A program made the position numbers and the translations under genes. DNA of 10,418 nt, taken from positions 1-10,418 of the forward strand of contig CAZUZO010000127.1 in NCBI GenBank assembly GCA_964624765.1, given 5' to 3'. The DNA is from JAGTVB01 sp964624765. GTDB lineage: Bacteria > Pseudomonadota > Gammaproteobacteria > HK1. The notes under the pieces are model-generated. The model was not told the DNA's origin. It saw only the letters and a list, made by a program, of their open reading frames with translations, and made no database searches. Below, one piece after another: positions 1-6,890 of the stretch. Positions within the stretch are counted from its first letter, which is position 1; each line of letters begins with the position of its first letter.

Positions 1-110
1 TCGCCCCTTCGGGGCCAGCTTCCCGCTGTTCAAAATCGTTCCCGACGATTTTGTCGCCGCCGTGCGCCTTGCTCTGTCGGCGCTCGCGACATTTCTAAAA
101 CAGCTTCTCA
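1..110 (-). repeat. Dispersed repeat, left copy, with two hairpins
   Basis: Positions 61-110, read on the minus strand, match 10369-10418 on the plus strand at 43 of 50 bases. The similarity starts at the TGA stop codon of pntB (108-110) and has no counterpart inside the gene. Beyond the shared part, positions 1-60 probably belong to the same element, because they continue without a gene and hold two hairpins: 9-bp arms at 31-39 and 45-53 around a 5-base loop, and GCCCC/GGGGC arms at 3-7 and 11-15. The element runs off the window edge, so its full length is unknown. A REP-like or MITE-like family is likely. No transposase is visible. Confidence 0.75.
31..53 (-). terminator. Candidate hairpin terminator downstream of pntB
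   Basis: A perfect 9-bp stem (CAAAATCGT with ACGATTTTG) closes a five-base loop about 55 bases after the pntB stop. The descending arm ends in TTTT on both strands, so it could end transcription in either direction. The stem is A/T-rich at its base and no long T run follows, so termination strength is uncertain. It may simply be an internal palindrome of the dispersed repeat. Confidence 0.3.
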
Positions 111-1505
111 AGCCGCCTTCAGGGCGGTGACGAGATCCTCACAAACCGCCTTAGCATCGCCGAACAACATCGAGCAGTTATCTCGGTAAAATAACAGGTT
201 ATCGACTCCGGCATACCCAGGACGCATGCTGCGCTTGATGAAAAATATCTGCTTGGCCCGGTAAACATCGAGTATCGGCATGCCATAGATGGAACTCGAT
301 GAATCTTCCTTCGCCGCCGGATTGGTGACATCGTTGGCGCCCACCACCAGCGCCACATCGGTCGTTGGAAATTCCGGATTGATTTCGTCCATCTCGAGAA
401 CGTGGTCGTAGGGAATGTCGGCTTCGGCCAATAACACATTCATATGGCCCGGCATCCGCCCCGCCACCGGGTGGATGGCAAACTTGACCGTCACCCCCCT
501 CTCTTGCAACAGCTCCATCAGTTCTTTGAGCGCGTGTTGCGCCTGTGCCACGGCCATCCCGTAACCGGGTACCACGATCACTCTCGCTCCTTCGTTGTTC
601 ATCCAGAAAACGGCATCCTCGACCCCTGCTGCCTTGATACCCTTCTCAGCCGCCAGGGCCATCGGCGAAGCGTCCCCCTCTTCACCTACCCCGAATCCTC
701 CTAAGATGACGCTCACAAAGGCACGGTTCATCGCCCTACACATGATGTAGGATAGGATCGCGCCTGAGAATCCGACCAGGGCGCCCGTCACGATCAGCAG
801 CTCGTTCTCCAAGGTAAACCCCGTCGCGGCGGCTGCCCACCCGGAATAAGAGTTCAGCATGGAGATGACCACCGGCATATCCGCCCCTCCGATGGGGATG
901 ATGAGCAGCACGCCCAAGGCAAATGAGAGCAAGATGATGAGATACAGCGAGACGAGATGATCGTTAATAGTGAAGTCTACGGCCAAGACGACGGTGGCGA
1001 TGGCCAATGCCAAATTAAGCCAATGCTGCCCTGTGAAGACCACAGGCGCCGACCCCAGAATACCCTGCAGCTTGCCAAAGGCCACCAGGGACCCGGTAAA
1101 CGTAATGGCACCGATGACGATACCGGCGGACAACTCCGCCATCAGCAGCATGTTCAGGGCATCTGCGGCTTGACGATTAAGATAAGTGCCCACCGCCACC
1201 AGTACTGCCGCCAAACCGACGAAGCTATGCAACATCGCCACCAGTTGCGGCATAGCCGTCATACGGATCCTGATGGCGATCGAAACGCCGATGACAGCCC
1301 CCACCAACCCTCCGATCACGATCAGGGTGTAACTGCGGACTTCTGGGCTCAGCAAAGTCACCGTGATGGCCAGGATCATACCGAGGATAGCGAACGTGCT
1401 ACCTCGCCGCGCGGTAGCGGGTGAGGTCAAGCCCTTTAGACCGAGGATAAACAGGACGGCCGAGACAAGGTAGGCAAAGGCCTGGACATCAACGGGAATC
1501 TGCAT
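108..1505 (-). CDS. pntB: NAD(P) transhydrogenase subunit beta (PntB)
   Basis: This is the membrane and NADP(H)-binding subunit of proton-translocating transhydrogenase, which reduces NADP+ with NADH as protons flow into the cell. The product has 465 residues, close to the 462 of E. coli PntB. Residues 1 to about 265 are a run of hydrophobic helices (domain II). They contain MLHSFVGLAAVLV with His93, the counterpart of the E. coli proton-channel His91, and SMLNSYSGW with Asn218. Residues 290-465 form the NADP-binding domain III, with VPGYGMAVAQAQ (312-323), HPVAGRMPGHMNVLL (345-359), VGANDVTNPAAKEDSSSSIYGMP (388-410) and KRSMRPGYAGVDN (424-436). The start is an ATG with GAGGA ten bases upstream. 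It is the last gene of the pnt operon and lies 170 bp after pntAb, a much larger gap than the 14 bp between pntAa and pntAb. Its TGA stop lies at the edge of the dispersed repeat. Confidence 0.97.
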   Translation of the reverse strand: MQIPVDVQAFAYLVSAVLFILGLKGLTSPATARRGSTFAILGMILAITVTLLSPEVRSYTLIVIGGLVGAVIGVSIAIRIRMTAMPQLVAMLHSFVGLAAVLVAVGTYLNRQAADALNMLLMAELSAGIVIGAITFTGSLVAFGKLQGILGSAPVVFTGQHWLNLALAIATVVLAVDFTINDHLVSLYLIILLSFALGVLLIIPIGGADMPVVISMLNSYSGWAAAATGFTLENELLIVTGALVGFSGAILSYIMCRAMNRAFVSVILGGFGVGEEGDASPMALAAEKGIKAAGVEDAVFWMNNEGARVIVVPGYGMAVAQAQHALKELMELLQERGVTVKFAIHPVAGRMPGHMNVLLAEADIPYDHVLEMDEINPEFPTTDVALVVGANDVTNPAAKEDSSSSIYGMPILDVYRAKQIFFIKRSMRPGYAGVDNLLFYRDNCSMLFGDAKAVCEDLVTALKAA

Positions 1506-1530
1506 ACGTAGCGCTTCCTCGATAGATTAT

Positions 1531-1675
1531 TTGGCGTTGGTCATCGTTTCGGCAGCTTGATGACCTGTGCCGTTGGGTTAGCCGAGACCCTTGCCGCAAG
1601 GGGTTCGGCTGCCGAAGGCTTGCACGCCGACGGTGTGCTCCACAGCAACCCTGACGAAACGATGACCATGGCCGA
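1531..1675 (-). repeat. Inverted-repeat element between pntAb and pntB
   Basis: The gap between pntAb and pntB is almost filled by one foldable unit. Its arms are 1531-1551 and 1655-1675, with a perfect 14-bp core (TGGTCATCGTTTCG at 1538-1551 with its complement at 1655-1668) and further pairs outside (GGC/GCC). Inside are a hairpin with 13-base arms at 1581-1593 and 1597-1609 (11 of 13 paired, loop CCG) and a 7-bp hairpin at 1622-1638 that includes one G-U pair. TTCGGC-T-GCCGAA at 1604-1616 is a palindrome that competes with the first hairpin. CTGTG (1565-1569) can pair with CACAG (1641-1645), and GGGTT (1575-1579) with AACCC (1647-1651); these two pairings cross. The outer arm ends exactly next to the pntAb stop codon. 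It could be a small non-coding mobile repeat or an mRNA structure that stabilises or attenuates the pnt transcript. I do not recognise the family. Confidence 0.6.
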
Positions 1676-1960
1676 TCATTGCTTGCGCTTGAACATGCTG
1701 AGCATACGCTGGGTAACGAGGAATCCCCCGAAAATGTTGATCGAGGCGAGCAGCACGGCTAGGAATCCCAGCACGTCCACCGTCAAACTGGCTCGCTCAA
1801 AACCAGCCACCAAAAGGGAACCAACGATAATGATCCCCGAAATCGCATTGGTGAGAGAGATGAGCGGGGTATGCAGGGAGGGGGTGACCCCCCAGATTAC
1901 GAAGTACCCGATAAAGCAGGCCAGCACGAAAACATACAGGGCCACGAGAGGTTCAGACAT
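1676..1960 (-). CDS. pntAb: NAD(P) transhydrogenase subunit alpha, membrane part (PntAb)
   Basis: This is the small membrane subunit that supplies the C-terminal helices of the alpha chain in split transhydrogenases. The 94-residue product has about three hydrophobic helices: residues 4-24 (LVALYVFVLACFIGYFVIWGV), 32-54 (around NAISGIIIVGSLLVAG) and 60-82 (around VLGFLAVLLASINIFGGFLV). It ends in a basic tail, MFKRKQ. The segment TPSLHTPLISLTNAISG (26-42) is highly conserved in the family. The ATG at 1960 has GGGAG seven bases upstream and lies 14 bp after the pntAa stop, so the two are cotranscribed. In E. coli this region is fused to the NAD-binding domain as PntA. The separate form is common in other proteobacteria, as in Rhodospirillum. 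Confidence 0.95.
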   Translation of the reverse strand: MSEPLVALYVFVLACFIGYFVIWGVTPSLHTPLISLTNAISGIIIVGSLLVAGFERASLTVDVLGFLAVLLASINIFGGFLVTQRMLSMFKRKQ

Positions 1961-1974
1961 GGATTCACTCCCTA

Positions 1975-3099
1975 CTAAACTTGCGGCAGTTGATAGAGGA
2001 CCTTCCCCTGGTACGTGACCATCGCCGCTCGGCTGATGTCATCTTGCGTAAAATCCTTGAGGCTGACGGTACCCTCCTGGGAATCCACCAGGATTGACAC
2101 GAGATTCAACATGTTCCGGGCAAAAAACGCACTCGCATCGGCGGCCACCAACGCCGGATAATTGGTAAAGCCCAAGATGGTCACCCCATGCGCCGTGACC
2201 ACCTGGTCTGCCTTTGTCAGCACACAGTTGCCACCATTTGCTGCAGCCATATCGACGATCACCGCACCATCGACCAGACCCTTCACCGCTTGCTCCGTAA
2301 TGAGGACAGGCGCTGGCCTGCAGGGTATCAGTGCGGTCGAGATGATGACGTTGGCCTTTTGTAGATACTGGGTCAAGGCCTGCTGCTGGCGCTCCTTGGC
2401 CTCGGCTGTCAGCTCTCGCGCATAACCCCCTTCCCCAGCTCCGCTCTCACCGAGGTCTAATTCGATGAACTTGGCACCGAGAGACTGAACTTCCTCCTTC
2501 ACCGCCGGCCGGACATCGAAAGCTTCCACCTCCGCCCCAAGGCGACGTGCCGTGGCGATGGCCTGCAGCCCGGCGACCCCCGCCCCCAACACCACCACCC
2601 GGGCCGGGCGGGCAGCCCCGGCCGCCGTCATCATCATCGGAAAGAACCGCACATAGCGGCTCGCCCCTTCGATGACGGCACGGTAACCTGCGATATTGGC
2701 CTGAGAGGACAACACGTCCATGGCTTGGGCGCGCGTGGTCCGCGGTATTGCCTCTAGAGCCAACGCGGTGACGTTCGCCTCGGCCAGATGCTTGAGAAGC
2801 TCTGTGCTTTCGCAAGGCTCCAGGAGGGCGCACAACACCGAGCCCCCCTTCAGACCACGAGCCTCTTCTAGAGTAGGAGCACGAACCTTAACCACCAGAT
2901 CCGCAGCGAGGGCTTCCTTAGCATCGACCAGCTGCGCCCCGGCGGCTTCATAGGCTGCCTCGCCATAGCAAGCCCATTCACCTGCGCCGCGCTGAACACA
3001 AACTTCGAAACCCTTGGCACGAAGTTTACCGACCGTCTCGGGGGTTGCCGCTACCCGGGTCTCGCCGGACACAGTTTCCTTCGGGACACCAATCTTCAT
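1975..3099 (-). CDS. pntAa: NAD(P) transhydrogenase subunit alpha, NAD-binding part (PntAa)
   Basis: This is the soluble NAD(H)-binding domain I of the transhydrogenase, related to alanine dehydrogenase. It passes hydride from NADH to NADP+ held by PntB. The chosen start, ATG at 3099, gives 374 residues and the canonical N-terminus MKIGVPKETVSGETRVAATP. GAGG lies ten bases upstream. A longer frame reaches back to a TTG at 3213, but its extra 38 residues do not resemble the family. Key segments are MDVLSSQANIAGYRAV (127-142), the Rossmann loop LGAGVAGLQAI (171-181) followed by EAFDVRPAV (192-200), the mobile-loop region around 221-240 (AGEGGYARELTAEAKERQQQ) and TALIPCRPAPVLIT (255-268). It opens the pnt operon and is divergent from xseA, with about 375 bp between the start codons. 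Confidence 0.96.
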   Translation of the reverse strand: MKIGVPKETVSGETRVAATPETVGKLRAKGFEVCVQRGAGEWACYGEAAYEAAGAQLVDAKEALAADLVVKVRAPTLEEARGLKGGSVLCALLEPCESTELLKHLAEANVTALALEAIPRTTRAQAMDVLSSQANIAGYRAVIEGASRYVRFFPMMMTAAGAARPARVVVLGAGVAGLQAIATARRLGAEVEAFDVRPAVKEEVQSLGAKFIELDLGESGAGEGGYARELTAEAKERQQQALTQYLQKANVIISTALIPCRPAPVLITEQAVKGLVDGAVIVDMAAANGGNCVLTKADQVVTAHGVTILGFTNYPALVAADASAFFARNMLNLVSILVDSQEGTVSLKDFTQDDISRAAMVTYQGKVLYQLPQV

Positions 3100-3474
3100 A
3101 GCCGCGATGCCTCGACTAGCGGTTAAGCGGTTAAGCCCCGTCACCTGGTGCCCGGTCAACGAGAATAATTTCCACTCGCAGCCCGACTCCCTACACACTC
3201 GCGTGCGGGGCAATATCTAATAAGGGGAGGAAATGAGGACCCGCTCCCTTCGGTTAATTCGCGTTCCCTTACTTTAATTATCTACCAGCGGCAGGTCTTA
3301 AGATATTGTCTGCTCCGCCGGAGTTAGGCGTACATCATAGAGCCTTCGAGAGGCGTTTTCAACCTCAAGCGTACGATGCCACGAGGGTGGCTACAGCACC
3401 TCGACTGGAAACGCCCGCCCCCTTATGTCATGCTCACAAAGTTCCTGCGACTTGACATCGATCGACCGCACCTC
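3100..3474. promoter_or_regulatory. Divergent intergenic region pntAa/xseA
   Basis: This 375-bp gap lies between divergent start codons and must hold promoters for both the pnt operon and the xseA pair. The 8-mer GCGGTTAA occurs twice in tandem at 3119-3134, about 20 bases before the pntAa start codon. A third CGGTTAA lies at 3251-3257 in the same orientation. The stretch 3270-3310 is A/T-rich and includes TAAGAT at 3299-3304, a possible -10 box for xseA. I found no matching -35 box at the right distance, so no promoter is called. No hairpin terminator or RNA gene is evident. Confidence 0.4.
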
Positions 3475-4842
3475 ATGTCTTCCATCCACCCACCAGCGAC
3501 TCGGGAGCTGCCGGAAAACAGCATTTATACGGTCTCTGAACTCAACCACGAAGTCCGGGCCATGCTGGAGGCGCATTACGCCCCGATTTGGATCGAAGGC
3601 GAGATTTCCAACCTATCCCGACCCGTATCCGGCCACCTGTATTTCTCTTTGAAAGATACACGCTGTCAGATCAGGTGCGCCCTGTTTCGTCTCTATAACC
3701 GCGGTCTTGGATTTCCCGTATCCAACGGCCAGCAGGTGCTGATGCGCGCCCGTGTGAGCCTCTACCCGGAGCGTGGGGAGTTTCAGCTCATTGTGGAGTA
3801 CATGGAACAGGCGGGGGCCGGCGCACTGCGCCGCGCTTTCGAGGTACTGAAGCAGAAGCTCAGTGCCGAGGGATTGTTCGATGAGGCCAGGAAGCAGCCC
3901 CTTCCTGGCGTTCCGACCCAGCTGGGACTCATCACCTCCCCGACCGGCGCCGCTATTCGCGACATCCTGACCGTCCTAAAACGCCGCTTTCCAGGATTGC
4001 CGGTGTTGATCTACCCTGTCCCCGTGCAGGGCACGGGGGCGGCGGCGGAAATCGCACGTATGCTGGGCATCGCAAACGCCCAGGCCACCTGTGACGTATT
4101 GATCCTAGCCCGCGGCGGCGGCTCGGTCGAGGACCTAGCCGCCTTCAACGAAGAGCTGGTAGCGCGAGCGATCGCTGCCAGCCGCATCCCAGTGGTGACC
4201 GGCATCGGACACGAGATCGACTTCACCATCGCCGACTTCGTCGCGGATCGACGTGCACCCACGCCCTCAGCCGCAGCAGAGCTCGTCACACCCGATCAGG
4301 CACAGTGGCAACAACACCTCACCAGGTTGCGCCAGCGGCTCGTGTTGCGCGCCCGCGGTCGCTTGCAGGCCGATCGCCACCGGCTGGTTTGGATGGAACG
4401 CCGTCTAATGCATCCTCGGCGCCAAGTACGCGATCGCGCCCAGCGCAATGATGAGTTATACCTGAGGCTTAGGCGTATCGTTTCCACTGCCCTGATGACC
4501 CGCGGCGTACATCTCGCGGCGCTGACCGCGCGTCTCGAGCGCGTGAATCCTTCTGCCCGCCTGCGGGTCCATCAGGCCCGACGCACTGAGCTACACCAGC
4601 GGCTACGAAAGGCCCTCACACAGGACCTGCAACGGCGGCGCGCAGGGCTGTCGGCACTGAGACGTCAGCTCGAGTCGATCAGTCCGCACCGCACCCTAGA
4701 ACGTGGCTACGCGATCGTCACTCACCTGCCTTCGGGCAAGATACTCCGTAAAGCGGCACCGGTCGCCACAGGCGAGCGCGTGCACGCTACGCTGGCACAA
4801 GGAACCCTGTTGTGTACCGTGGATGAAGTCACCACGCCATGA
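3475..4842 (+). CDS. xseA: Exodeoxyribonuclease VII large subunit (XseA)
   Basis: XseA is the catalytic subunit of exonuclease VII, which degrades single-stranded DNA from both ends into acid-soluble oligonucleotides in recombination and mismatch repair. With the ATG at 3475 the product has 455 residues, very close to the 456 of E. coli, and begins shortly before the conserved IYTVSELN. In-frame ATGs at 3376 and 3430 give longer forms. None of the three has a good Shine-Dalgarno, so the start rests on family length. An N-terminal OB-fold covers about 15-110, with WIEGEISN and SGHLYFSLKD. The nuclease domain has GLITSPTGAAIRDIL (151-165), LARGGGSVEDLAAFNEE (211-227) and GIGHEIDFTIADFVADRRAPTPSAAAELVTP (243-273). 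The remainder is the long Arg-rich coiled region and the C-terminal RGYAIV segment. The xseB small subunit is not in this window. The stop overlaps the next start as ATGA. Confidence 0.95.
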   Translation: MSSIHPPATRELPENSIYTVSELNHEVRAMLEAHYAPIWIEGEISNLSRPVSGHLYFSLKDTRCQIRCALFRLYNRGLGFPVSNGQQVLMRARVSLYPERGEFQLIVEYMEQAGAGALRRAFEVLKQKLSAEGLFDEARKQPLPGVPTQLGLITSPTGAAIRDILTVLKRRFPGLPVLIYPVPVQGTGAAAEIARMLGIANAQATCDVLILARGGGSVEDLAAFNEELVARAIAASRIPVVTGIGHEIDFTIADFVADRRAPTPSAAAELVTPDQAQWQQHLTRLRQRLVLRARGRLQADRHRLVWMERRLMHPRRQVRDRAQRNDELYLRLRRIVSTALMTRGVHLAALTARLERVNPSARLRVHQARRTELHQRLRKALTQDLQRRRAGLSALRRQLESISPHRTLERGYAIVTHLPSGKILRKAAPVATGERVHATLAQGTLLCTVDEVTTP

Positions 4843-5819
4843 ATCCGCATCCGCTGTCTGGACTCAAGCAGTCGATTCCTGAGGGCACTAAAAAGGCGCT
4901 TTGCGTCGCGATCACACCCTGCCTGCAGCGCACACTCGTGTTTCCCCGGCTCGTGCTCGATACCGTTAACCGGGCACGCCATGTCCTTCTCTCGCCGGGA
5001 GGCAAGTCCGTCAATGTGGCCCGCGCTCTTCGCTCACTCGACGTGCCTTGCCATGTCCTAGGTTTCCGTGGAGCGGCAACAGGCCAGCAACTGCAGGATC
5101 TTCTCAGGCATGGCGATATCGATGCGGAGCTAATACCCATCGAGCACCCAACCCGCACTTGCACCACACTCATCGATGAGACCCAAGGCACGGTCACCGA
5201 ATTGGTGGAAGAAGCACCTTGTCCCACGGTCGCCGAGTGGCGTGCATTCGAAACTCGGGTAGAGGAACGGCTGCCGGATTTCGAGCTGGCGATCGCTGCG
5301 GGCGCATTGCCACCAGGAGACATCCAGGAGCGATACGCTCGCCTTGCCAAATGCGCCGCGCAACACCACACCGGGCTAATCTTGGACACCAGTGGGCCAG
5401 CCCTCGTGAAGGCGCTTCCCTACACTCCTCTGCTGGCTAAGCTCAACCACCACGAGCTTATCACCATGACCCACCTAGCGGTTCCAACGAGCGAAAGTTT
5501 GATCCGCGCGGCGCGCGCGCTGGCAGGCGACGGGGCTACGTGGGTGCTCGTCACCCAGGCATCCGAGCCCGCTTACCTTGTAAGTGAGACCGAGGCGTGG
5601 CACGTGTACCCGCCTCAAATACAAGCATCCAATCCTGTCGGCAGCGGCGACGCCACGACGGCCGGCATCGCTGCCGCACTGCTTCAGGGACACTCCATGT
5701 TGGAGGCTGTGCGTTGGGGAATTGCCTGCGGCTCGGCCAGTGCCACGACCCTGACAGCCGGCGAAGTCCCAGCAGCTCTCGCAGAGCGTTTGGCCGCTGA
5801 GGTTCGGCTGCAGCGCTAA
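4839..5819 (+). CDS. PfkB-family sugar kinase, 1-phosphofructokinase type
   Basis: This cytoplasmic kinase probably phosphorylates a sugar phosphate with ATP; fructose 1-phosphate, fructose 6-phosphate and tagatose 6-phosphate are family substrates. The 326-residue product has the N-terminal PfkB signature SPGGKSVNVARAL (52-64), RTCTTLIDE (106-114) in the substrate lid region, LDTSGPAL (182-189), KLNHHEL (201-207, the family KPNxxEL motif) and NPVGSGDATTAGIAAALLQG (265-284). Asp271 in that last motif is the expected catalytic base. GSGD replaces the usual GAGD, and Ala-Thr follows where many members have Ser-Met. The substrate cannot be told from these motifs, so no symbol is given. It starts with the ATGA that ends xseA, so translation is probably coupled. 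The stop lies 39 bp from the converging lipA stop. No fructose PTS gene is present. Confidence 0.85.
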   Translation: MNPHPLSGLKQSIPEGTKKALCVAITPCLQRTLVFPRLVLDTVNRARHVLLSPGGKSVNVARALRSLDVPCHVLGFRGAATGQQLQDLLRHGDIDAELIPIEHPTRTCTTLIDETQGTVTELVEEAPCPTVAEWRAFETRVEERLPDFELAIAAGALPPGDIQERYARLAKCAAQHHTGLILDTSGPALVKALPYTPLLAKLNHHELITMTHLAVPTSESLIRAARALAGDGATWVLVTQASEPAYLVSETEAWHVYPPQIQASNPVGSGDATTAGIAAALLQGHSMLEAVRWGIACGSASATTLTAGEVPAALAERLAAEVRLQR

Positions 5820-5858
5820 CCGGAACAGGCCAACCCTGCCCCGTAACCGAACGACGCG

Positions 5859-6824
5859 CTAGGCTACGCGCTCGCCTGCTACCTGCTTGTCAGCATGATA
5901 AGAAGATCGCACCAAGGGTCCGCTCGCAACCCGATGAAACCCGAGCTCCCCGGCGTAGGCAGCCAGTTCATCGAACTCGGCAGGCGGAACGAAGTGCTCG
6001 ACAGGCAGGTGGTGTCGGCTTGGTTGAAGGTATTGGCCGATGGTCACCATGCTACAATCCTGAGCGCGCAGATCCCGCAGCACCGCGATCACCTCTTCTC
6101 GCGTCTCCCCAAGCCCAAGCATGAGGCCAGACTTGGTCGGGATGGTGGGATAAGCCAACTTAAACCGCCTGAGAAGCTGCAACGAACCCGTATAGTCGGC
6201 ACCAGGGCGGACCCGCTTGTACAGCCTGGGCACTGTCTCCAGGTTGTGATTGAAAACATCGGGTGGAGCTTCCCCCAGCCGTTCTAGCGCCACTTCCACG
6301 CGACCACGGAAGTCCGGCACCAACACCTCGACTTGAACTTCCGGCAGGCGCTCGCGCAGCGCGCGTACACACGCCGCAAAATGCCCGGCTCCACCGTCGC
6401 GCAGGTCATCGCGATCCACCGAGGTAATGACCACATAGCGAAGCCTCATGGCGGCGACGGCGTTTGCCAGCTGCTCCGGTTCCTCGGGGTCGAGCGGTGC
6501 GGGACGGCCATGGGCAATGTCACAGAACGGGCAACGCCGCGTGCAAAGATCACCCATGATGAGAAAGGTCGCCGTGCCGTGAGAGAAGCACTCCGCCAAG
6601 TTCGGACATGCCGCCTCCTCGCACACCGTGTGCAACCGCTGCCTTCGGAGTAGCGTCTTGAGTTGGGCGACCGCCGGAGCCACGGGAGCTTTGACCCGAA
6701 TCCAGGGCGGCTTCCGAGGCAGAGGACCCTCGATAGGCGTCAACTTAACAGGATTGCGGGCAGTCTTTTCCCGACCCCGCTGGGGCTGGCGTGTGGGCTT
6801 TGGGCCTTGATCTCCGTGGGTCAT
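5859..6824 (-). CDS. lipA: Lipoyl synthase (LipA)
   Basis: LipA is a radical SAM enzyme that inserts two sulfur atoms into octanoyl groups carried by E2 or H proteins, giving the lipoyl cofactor. The auxiliary cluster ligands are in CEEAACPNLAEC (Cys68, 73, 79). The radical SAM cluster is CTRRCPFC (Cys94, 98, 101), followed by DIAHGRP. RSSYHAD near the C-terminus supplies the serine ligand of the auxiliary cluster. VITSVDRDDLRDGGAGHFAACVRAL and VFNHNLETVPRLYKRVRPGADYTGSL are further family signatures. The ATG at 6824 gives 321 residues, like E. coli. GGAGG stands five bases before it, which favours this start over an in-frame TTG at 6836. The first 40 residues are basic and variable. It follows rnt by 66 bp and is the last gene of the minus-strand cluster. 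The usual partner lipB is not in the window. Confidence 0.97.
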   Translation of the reverse strand: MTHGDQGPKPTRQPQRGREKTARNPVKLTPIEGPLPRKPPWIRVKAPVAPAVAQLKTLLRRQRLHTVCEEAACPNLAECFSHGTATFLIMGDLCTRRCPFCDIAHGRPAPLDPEEPEQLANAVAAMRLRYVVITSVDRDDLRDGGAGHFAACVRALRERLPEVQVEVLVPDFRGRVEVALERLGEAPPDVFNHNLETVPRLYKRVRPGADYTGSLQLLRRFKLAYPTIPTKSGLMLGLGETREEVIAVLRDLRAQDCSMVTIGQYLQPSRHHLPVEHFVPPAEFDELAAYAGELGFHRVASGPLVRSSYHADKQVAGERVA

Positions 6825-6829
6825 CGCAT

Positions 6830-6834
6830 CCTCC
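6830..6834 (-). promoter_or_regulatory. Ribosome binding site of lipA
   Basis: GGAGG with a five-base spacer to the ATG at 6824. It overlaps the alternative TTG start at 6834-6836 and so decides the lipA start in favour of the ATG. Confidence 0.75.
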
Positions 6835-6890
6835 AATGGGTTCTGGCAGCCGTTTCAACGATATCATCGGCGCCGGCACCCCGATCATTC

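Noticed and set aside
957..1424. Plus-strand open frame of 155 codons antisense to pntB
   Set aside because: It is His/Gln/Asp-rich shadow coding opposite the conserved PntB membrane domain.
1557..2018. Plus-strand open frame of 153 codons antisense to pntAb
   Set aside because: It runs through the intergenic hairpin element and the complement of the well-recognised pntAb. The predicted protein has no recognisable domain.
3100..3213. N-terminal extension of PntAa to a TTG at 3213
   Set aside because: The extra 38 residues do not resemble the family, and the ATG at 3099 gives the canonical MKIGVPKE start.
5820..5858. Terminator between the converging kinase and lipA genes
   Set aside because: The 39-bp gap has no convincing stem followed by a T run on either strand.
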